A DNA stretch of 64,000 bases from Rhipicephalus microplus (lineage: Eukaryota > Arthropoda > Arachnida > Ixodida > Ixodidae), in assembly GCF_043290135.1 (NCBI RefSeq), contig NC_134702.1, positions 197,130,491-197,194,490 of the forward strand, written 5' to 3'. The notes below the pieces were generated by a model. That model had not been told where the DNA came from, ran no database searches, and saw only the letters and a program-made list of their open reading frames with translations. The position numbers and the translations under genes are program-made. Of the stretch, positions 56,018 through 64,000 are shown piece after piece. Every line of letters begins with the position of its first letter. Position 1 is the first letter of the stretch.

Positions 56018-56233
56018 ATAACTCAACTCAAGTGCGAGAACGCGAACCTACGCGATCTCTTAATTAAACTCACGCAAAAGGTTAAAGCCCTCAAACAAAC
56101 TCAGACGCCAACCCCCACAGCTACCGCTCGGAACACCCCTACCCGTAGTCAGGGGGCATCTTTGACTCCTGCCCCCAAAAGAAGAACTCTGCAAGATGGA
56201 GCCATGGGCCTAGTCTGTTTTTAGGTCAATGAC

Positions 56234-59200
56234 ATGTTCATCGCGCTCCAAACGGCTATGAGTACTTCCCAACAAGCGCTCGACACCATCCAGCACGCCC
56301 TCACGGGCATTGTTCAACCAGTGAAGAACTTGAAAAATTATATTCTTAAGCCTCCTTCTAGCCAAGCTGCGCCCGTCTGTGAGCCTTCTGGGATGCCAAT
56401 GGCGACATCTCCCGTTTCCTACCATGGTCTCACTAACGAAGGCACCCTCGTTTGGCAGTGGACCTTCCAAGGATTTCACCAGAAATTATTGGTCCTTGAT
56501 CAATACCTACGTCAACATACCTGCCACCCTGAGGATATTATACTCCAAGGAACGAACAATGCCCTACCACACTCCGCGCTTATCAAACAATCCACACAGC
56601 TCACCGACATCGCCGGGTTTGCACCCCAGGATGGCGTCACATTCCCGTTATTGAACAGGATCTCCGTAGCCCTCACATTGAACACCTGTTCCTCGAAATA
56701 TTTCCTAACCACGAATGGAACTCAATAAAGCGCTTGTGTTGTCTCTTCTGAGTGATAGTTGCTGCGTTTCCTACCAAGTAGTAAACGAGAAGAATGCATC
56801 TTTCTTTTAAACGTTTACAATAGTCCTAACAGCAAAGCAAAGTGTCGATTTCTCACTCTTTTTAAGAGGCCCTACATATTGCTGGAACGCACCTTCTTCT
56901 TATTGGCGGCGACTTTAACCTTGCCTATACTGCTTGGCGCTATGTACGCACGGAAGCAGCATCTCGCAACCTCTGGCAATATTACCATCACTTAGGCCTC
57001 ATGCTTATAACAGATTAATTTTTTCCCACACGCCTGGTGCCTCCACTATCCGGGACTTTACTCCAGACCTCACATTTACTTACCATATCTACAATGCACA
57101 CTGGAGTAACACCCAACAGGACCTAGGAAGTAACCACTACCTCATCACTATCTCTTTACCTCATCTCGTTGCTACCTGTGCCCCCTCCAAAAAGTTCACT
57201 TTGACCGACTGGGATTCATTTCTCAAGATGCGCATCAGCGCCGCCTCAGCGAAGCGCGTCACCCACATTGACACCTGGACGCAAACGCTATGCATTGACA
57301 TCCAGATGGCCACCCGGGTGATAACCACAGATGCCCCGGTTGAACGCATAGATAGCCACCTAGCCCACCTTTTGGAGGCTAAGGGCTGTATCGTAGCTTG
57401 GTGGGAGGGGCAGTGCCTTAACCATCACCTCAGATGCAAGATCTCTAAACTCAACACAATAATAGAAAAGCGCTGTCAAATGCTCAGCCGGCAACAATTG
57501 ACTGAGCTGTTTAACACGATTGACGGGCCCAACTCACCGCTCTTGAACATCAAAACTCTTGAAACACCTACTCGACACTACCAACACCAGCATTTCGGAA
57601 CCGGATCGGCTGCAGAAACTTCTTTATACGGAGACCCTTAAGCAAGGCCAGCAAAACGTGCTTGACTATCTCTGTACCAAGTATATCTCAAGGGAACAAG
57701 TCAGTACACACAGCAATTATGTCAGTAACCGCAACCCCACACTAGATGCAGCATTTTTATAATCCGAAATACATGCTGCCGTCTGTAAGCTAAACGGTCA
57801 CTCTGCTCCAGGCCCGGATGAGGTCACGAACAAAACCCTTCACAGTTCAGATGACGAATCAATGTCTCATCTGACTGATTACATCAACGATTGCTGATGC
57901 AATGGATCCCTTCCTCCTATCTGGAAAACAGCGAAAGTCACCCTAATTCCAAAGTCCTGCAAACCATCTAGTCTCAACAACGTAAAACTCATTTCCCTCA
58001 CTTCATGTGTGGGTAAGGTTATAGAATTTGCCGTTGGGTCACGTGTAAAGATTTACCTCGAAGACAACTCTATCTATCATCACACCATCATTGGATTTCT
58101 TCCTCACCTGTCAACACAACACGCTGTGCTGCAACTTAAGCACCAAGTTCTGAATGACTGTTTCCGTAACACCAAAGCTATTTTCGGAATCGACCTCCTT
58201 AGTCAAGCTTTTGACAACATTTCTCATTCTGCTATTCTTGAACAACATTTTCTCCCCCACATGGAAGAGGGAGCCTACAATTACATTCGTGATTTTCTGT
58301 CCAACTGCACGGCCACACTTTCGATCGGAGATTTGCGATCAACCCAGATTCCTCTTGTCAGCATAGGCACCCAGCAATCATCTCGCCAATGCTCTTTAAA
58401 TTAGTCATCTTCGGCCTTGCACAGCAGTTACAACAGGTCGACAACCATACTAACTACGCTGACGACATCATCATCTGGGCGTGCCAAGGTAGTGATGGTC
58501 AAGTGGAGACAGCCCTGCAGACAGCGATTGAGACGGTTAAGGCCTATCTGCAATCAACTGAACTGCACTGTTCACCGGCTAAATCGGAGCTTCTTTTATG
58601 CGAGCCCATTCAGCGGGGACGCCTCCCCCCCCCCAAACACCTACACGAGCAACGACCCTGTGACGCCATCACCCTTAACGTTCAAGATGGCAGCCACATC
58701 CCGCACGTCCCTTGTATCTGGGTCCTCGGTCTCACAATATCAGCCGATGGCTCTAACAGCTTGGCTCTCAGCGAGACCTCAGCTCAATCTCACAATACCT
58801 TACGTCTCCTCAAAGATATATGCAACCGAAGAAGTGGTCTCAAAGAAGAGAGCCTTTTCCCCCTCGATACCCTTACACGAGGGGTCTACAAACAAGCACT
58901 TGGGCTCCCGCACTACACCAGCACCAAACTTTTCAATCAACTGGGAGTTCACAACACTCTTGCCGAACTCATCGAAACCCAGCAACGCAGTCAGCTTGAA
59001 CAGCTCACGCTAACTGAAACGGGACGTTTTATTCTCTCCATGCTTGACTTCATGTCTCATCAGCAACAGGGCCCCAAACAATCCATTCCACATAACATCC
59101 GCAGCTCGATCCACGCGGATCTCATCCCTAAAATTATTCATCCTGAGTACAATAGAGCCCGGCGCCAAGCTCACGCTGGAGACAACACAGAAGTTTTTGT

Positions 59201-59838
59201 CCACGTACCTGGCGCCACATTTGTTGATGCAGCTCAGTATCCTTAAAGCACACGTTTTGTAGCTGTCACCACACGCCATGGAGTACTGCACCATGCAACC
59301 AGCATCACTATTCCCTCTTTAGACGGTTGAAGAGGTGGTCGTCGCCCTGGCCATTCTATATCCTGCCTGTGACACCATCGCATGCGACTCTCGCTCAGCC
59401 GTCACTAGCTACAGTGAAGAGCGCATTTACCCTCAAGCTCTTCGCATCCTCTGCCAGGCACCGCACTCCAAAAACAACATAATCAATCCGACATGGATCC
59501 CCACCCAAGCGGGCCCAGTCCACCCACGCCTCCCCAACCTCAATGCGGTCACCAACTCCCTTGCGTGAGGCTTTGTCGACCATGCTGGAGGTACTGGAGA
59601 CAAGATGGACACCAGGGACAACCTGACTACCTACAACTATCTCGTTCAGACATTTTACCTCAGACGCCGAGCCTTCGCCCCACTTCACCCCAAGCTTAAC
59701 CGGGCACAGCCCACTACTTTGCGTCAACTTCAAACACGTATCCCTCGCCTGCCCACCTACACCTCATATTCCCGGACCTGTGCACAACCTTCCACTACCA
59801 ATGCTGTGGCACTCACCCGGCCACGTTTCCGCATATAA
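56234..59838 (+). pseudogene. LINE ORF2 (endonuclease, RT, RNase H), broken
   Basis: Pieces in changing frames. The endonuclease starts near VWQWTFQGFHQK (about 56452) and has GGDFNLAYTAWRY at about 56905. RT is at 57770-58560 with SAPGPDEVTNKTL, FGIDLLSQAFDNISHSAIL and YADDIIIWACQGSDG (about 58455). The connection domain follows to 59246. RNase H includes CDSRSAV and WIPTQAGPVHP (about 59380-59520), with further Cys/His residues at about 59770-59840. At least five frame breaks and several stops are present, so no activity is expected. Confidence 0.8.
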
Positions 59839-60050
59839 TGTGGGAGTGCCCGGCACAGTACAGACACACTAACACAATGATCCTTTCGTCGAAGACCCAT
59901 GAGGTTCCGGGGAGCTATACTCTTCATGAGCAAACCTGGGCGACCCAACGTGCCCGTGAGGCAGCCTCGAGGCAACTCGTTAACGTCCCCTCATAGGAGG
60001 CCTAGGCCCGGCCCCCTAAACCTGCTGGTTTCTTACAATAAAGTATATTT

Positions 60051-60636
60051 CTTCCGCCGCGTAAGCATACCTTTTGAACACTGTCTACCAGTCAACCGGA
60101 ATTCGTCACTTTCCTAATGGTGTCGGCACATGCACGAGTTTCTTTCGCTGAATTATTTTATGAAGCAGAACTGGCGAAGTAAAGGGATTTCGAATGCTTC
60201 CGAATAACTTTTTAGTCAAACGCAAATATTGTTTTTCGAGAGACCACTGAAAAACAATTTTGCACCATACCTTTTTATTTCATTCATCCAATGTAAACCT
60301 TAAACTTTGCGGAAGCTTCGCCTGAGATATTCATCCCCTCATGTCAAGCGAAAACTCTGTGTTAGTTTGCGCTTTATGTACGGGGAATGCAACACAGTTT
60401 TTCATGTCACCACCGTTAACAGCACACCTAGGTACAAAGACAGGGCTGGCTTTGGTCACTGATCTGGCTTTGGCCACTGTCATACAGCGAGAACTATGGC
60501 CTGTCGGAAGGGGGAAATGAAGCGCACTTGTGCATTGCATTTCCACTGAAATAAACAAAAATTGAAATTGCTCATCATTCAGTGACAGGTACGAAGATAT
60601 CTGTCTTACACAATAGAATGGCATTGCGTTCGCCCT
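60051..60636. other. No feature recognised between the two decayed LINEs
   Basis: Sequence without an open frame or repeat that I can identify. Confidence 0.4.
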
Positions 60637-62155
60637 GCGCGTATCAACAACGAGGTGGTGTGCGTTGCGGACAACACCATAGCCTGTATGCTGGCGATCT
60701 CACTGTATGGATCACGCAGGCAAGCCACAGCTAGATAGAAGACGCTTTCCAGGCCACCATCGATCGTGTCCACAGATAACTTAACACTGCTGGTCTTGGC
60801 TGTTCCACTACGAAGTCAAACTACATCGTCATACCGTCGCCAGGACAACATGTACCAAAGACACTTCCTGAGATGAACCTCCAGATTCGTGGTGACCCCA
60901 TCCCTCGAACAAATCACATAGGGATCTGGACCTGTACCTATGACTGGCAAATGACAGCAATTTTATTTTGCTTCAACGCATCGAGCAGTCTGCGAGGCAG
61001 ATCGGACGCCTTAAGCGAGTCTCCCACAAGCACCGAGGCATGCGAGAGTCCAAACTTCTGCGCCTCGTTCAAGCTTTTATCTGCTCTCGCATCACCGACT
61101 CTGCACTTTACGTACGTATCACCCGCACCGAAAACGAACGGCTGTAGACAACGTTTCGCATGGTATATAAGACGGCCCTGGGTAATCCACATTCACAGCC
61201 ACTCGCAAAACTATGGCTCTGGGCATCACCAACACCGTGAGCGAGCTGATTGAATCTACCCTCAACACCCAATATGAGCGGCTGTCACACAGACAAGCTG
61301 AACAGGCGCTACTGCGGCAAGTGTGGATCTCCGCAAGGAGGGCGGCCCTCAATAGGCAGACCTCACACCATAATATAGTCAAAGTGTCTGCATCCCCTCA
61401 TTCTCAAGCGGTGCATCCAGAACACTGCGCCCAAACCCCATTACCGACCCCATTACCGAAGTTGCCATCATTGGCTCTCAATAAGCAATCCGCATCTACG
61501 ATGGGGGCCGCATCTGCCACCAATGATTGTACATCCTACTATCTGCTCCCCCCTCATCTACATATCGCTAACTACTTCGGGTTCTTGCCCATTAGTCACT
61601 GAGCGGAAACGCTCACGTACATACACTCACCCGAGATCTCAGTGGCCGAGCTTATTGTAGGGTTCACGACACCGCTTCCCCTGACACAAGTATGTCGCTC
61701 GACGCACTACTCACCGCATATACGGACATCCTACAGTGCCAAAGGCTTGGTTGATGCATATACCCATCTGCACGCCACGATTTAACAAGACGCGAGCCAT
61801 TCGATGGTGCAAACTACGCAGCTATAGCTTTCCACACCTCCTATTATACATTCTTTATTGTGAGGTAAGAAAAAAATCTTCTGCTCGCAGCATAGGAATA
61901 TAGGAAGCAACCCCTCTCATACATCCGAATTTTTCGGGAACAGATAGCGCCAAAGTGCAAGCATTGCTCGCATTTGACGGCACTCATACAAATGGTGTGT
62001 ATGTGACGCACTACAACTCAGACAAGACAAACACTCGAGAGTCGTGGGAGTCCCTCATGCGTCCCTACGAGTTAGAAGACCAACGCTGGCTCATCAAGAT
62101 CACGGTGAAAGCTGTGGTATCTAAAGGGGTACCCGCCGACCTCTCTTAAAATAGC
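60637..62155 (+). pseudogene. 5'-truncated I-clade-type LINE ORF2 remnant
   Basis: Begins inside the RT. A degraded YADD-region segment is readable around 60700-60740, then SPGQHVPKTLPEMNLQIRGD-type sequence (about 60838), the SARQIGRLKRVSHKHRGMRE region (about 60990), and LWALGITNTVSELIESTLN with TQYERLSHRQAEQALLRQV (61205-61330). A degraded RNase H-like part follows around 61600-61760. The C-terminal segment at about 62010-62149 (WESLMRPYELEDQRWLIK) ends the ORF. It has many frameshifts. It has the same orientation and family type as 54540-60050 but is a separate insertion. Confidence 0.68.
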
Positions 62156-64000
62156 ACAATCAGTCTCTGTACTGGTCCCCTTCATTGTTTTTTTCTTTTT
62201 TTCTGTGAGAAATTGAATATCACCACCACCAGTATTCCGGTCAAAAAACTCAAATACCACTGTGGCATATGCTATTGCAGCTGCACATGTTACTGAAGAC
62301 AAGAAATTGTGGCTCCGGGACCCACTAAAGGTGTGAACAAATCTCTAACGCTAGACACTAATAACGAAACGAAAGCAGCTGGTCACCGCTTAATTAAATT
62401 AAAAGCAAGCGACATACCGGGGTCTCCGACTGCCGGAAACGCCGTTCGCCGCGAACGACAATCTGATTCATCCTTTATAAAAAAGCCTGGGAACCTTAAA
62501 TCAAACCAGTATTGCATTACTGCCGCCGCTGATACTTTTATCACTCACTGCACTTTGCAGAGTACACATTTTTATTAACTGTCACTCGTATAAAGTGGAT
62601 TCTTTATTTCTAATGAAATGTGTCCCCTACTTGTCAATGTAGGTTTCAAGTTTTGAAGACAGGTGAAAGATGATTAACCGTTGGTCAGTTGGCTGAAAAT
62701 GTGCTATAATTCCGCTGAATACACCAGATGTTTTTTTTTCGTGTAAACGGCCAACGTTCTTCTAAAACAAAATGGCACCTCACGTGACTGACATCATGGT
62801 CCTTTGCATGAAAAATGCAGCCCCCCTCCTTCCTAAAAAAGAAAAAGAAGCTGCAAATCTTCACTCAGGCATTCATAATTTTGTTAATTGCTTCTTTACC
62901 AGTTTGGCGCAACCCACTCAGGTGGATAGGCAATGAACAAGTAGGGGATTTTCTCCTTGCGTGTTCGCGAAAGCTTCTTCCTTTATAGAGAGAGGAGTAG
63001 CGGGTACCTGTGAACTTATTATCCGTTTATTGTTATATTACAGGTCAACGCATCGATATTTATTTCTTTTGAACATTTTCGCTCAGGTGGTGGGTGTTTC
63101 GCAACAGCCAGTCTTGATGTGCCGTTTAAAAGGTTGAACGTGACCTCGTAATTTTGCTGCACTGAATTTTTTACTATAGGGCAATCATACGTGAAATCAG
63201 CAATATTTTTTTTCAAATTTAAATCTTTTCATTGAAAACAAGAATAATGTGAGCACGCATCAGGGTTACTGATGACGACGAATGTGATCTTCTCAACACA
63301 TATTCCTGAGAGCAGGCTCTCAAAACAATGCGACTGGATGTGCTGACAACAAAAAATATAAACATCTCAAAATACGAAGCAGAGAATGCCAAAATGTGTG
63401 AATTAAAGGCGCTTGGCATACACGTGCACAGGAGGGGCAGGGGGGGGCGACCACCCCCCGTCTTGTCACCTAAAAGGGGGTTGCGCCAAAGTGGCTCCAT
63501 AGACTGGCTCAAAAGTGAGGCGGGTCGCTGCGATGAACCATCGCCCTCCTCCACCACCCTGAACGGGAACTCTGCGCACGCCTATGACGGTTGGTACATC
63601 TAAATAGGTGTATTCTTAATCATTGTACTCACGAGTTTGTTGGCCAAGCAAACCAAAGTTAGAATTTCTCAATGCTTTTTACGTTGTCCTCGGCTGGCGG
63701 TACTTACTCTTCGACTATTCGGTAGCATGTAATAAATATATCCGATGCTTTACAGAATAGGGCACGCATGCTAAAATATTTTTTTGGTTAAAGGTGCCAT
63801 GCTCTTTTCTATTCTTCTCACAAAAGAAACTGAAATATCTTCCTAATAATAAGAAAAAGAGACCAGTCATTTTATGTGCGGTGCAACTACGTAGTCCACC
63901 TCGTATTGTTCAGAAATGTGGCATGCGTATGAGCCATGCGGTGTCTTCATCAATTTCTTCCTAGAAGTTATCAAAGAGTAATAAAATAATTGTTCACCTG
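62156..64000. other. No feature recognised
   Basis: Sequence with short open frames only. A CG-rich patch at 63430-63560 is open on both strands but shows no known domain. The first exon or exons of the transporter gene are not seen here. Confidence 0.45.

Larger units (their letters stand above)
54540..60050 (+). mobile_element. I-clade-type LINE, decayed but nearly full length
   Basis: A LINE of about 5.5 kb, antisense to the transporter gene. Order: a 5' UTR-like region, gag-like ORF1 with two CCHC-type zinc knuckles, then ORF2 with endonuclease, RT and RNase H, a C-terminal Cys/His segment (IMWECP) and a short 3' end with ACAATAAAGT at about 60038. Many frameshifts and stops interrupt both ORFs. 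An RNase H domain after RT places it in the I-type group, unlike the intact LINE at 35013-39992. The edges are approximate. Confidence 0.82.

Noticed and set aside
63985..64000. CAG|GTGAAC on the minus strand at the window edge as the donor of an upstream exon
   Set aside because: It matches a donor consensus, but the exon would lie outside the window, so it cannot be tested.

Overview
The window is eukaryotic and most likely comes from an ixodid (hard) tick. The evidence is intron-split coding sequence with GT/AG borders, long microsatellites, tRNA-derived SINE copies of the kind familiar from hard ticks (Ruka-like), and retroelement proteins of types I associate with tick genomes. Species cannot be fixed from sequence alone.

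The only host gene I can support is on the minus strand: a monocarboxylate-transporter-like (SLC16, MFS) gene. Three exons are visible, at 53045-52902, 43830-43042 and 34054-33846 (terminal, with stop). They join in frame through two phase-1 introns of about 9 kb. The first exon or exons (TM1 and start codon) are not visible and probably lie beyond 64000. Each of the two complete introns carries one roughly 5-kb retrotransposon in the sense orientation. The incomplete upstream intron carries decayed LINEs in antisense.

Layout. 1-1470: nothing recognised. 1475-2362: (TA)n tracts, a 165-bp near-perfect palindrome and inverted copies of a tRNA-bearing repeat. 2361-7503: a young Ty3/gypsy element (identical LTRs; one stop in gag; intact pol). 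7557-9345: four head-to-tail copies of the tRNA-bearing repeat. 9350-33845: mostly non-coding, with a possible old GTAAC-rich DNA element, Ruka-like SINEs (one with a perfect 15-bp target duplication), a CR1/L2 LINE 3' remnant, tetranucleotide arrays, foldback repeats and one weak candidate first exon of a secreted protein near 15.9 kb. 33846-53045: the transporter gene. Its last intron holds a full-length LINE (39992-35013), and its other complete intron holds a second Ty3/gypsy element (51862-46578) with broken pol. 54540-62155: two decayed I-clade-type LINEs on the plus strand. 62160-64000: nothing recognised.

The most interesting object is the LINE at 39992-35013. It has (i) a viral-type 2A motif (GDIEENPGP) near the start of ORF1, (ii) two identical 321-bp 5' monomers plus a partial one, whose length keeps the ORF1 frame open, and (iii) an ORF2 with no ATG before or within its endonuclease domain, lying in the same frame as ORF1 and separated from it by one UAG. 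Together these suggest a single-polyprotein strategy using 2A release plus stop-codon readthrough. Second is the minus-strand gypsy element, which is flanked by a direct repeat of about 158 bp instead of a 4-6 bp target duplication. Third is a GGAAAAC heptamer placed identically before the gag stop in both gypsy elements, a candidate -1 frameshift site.
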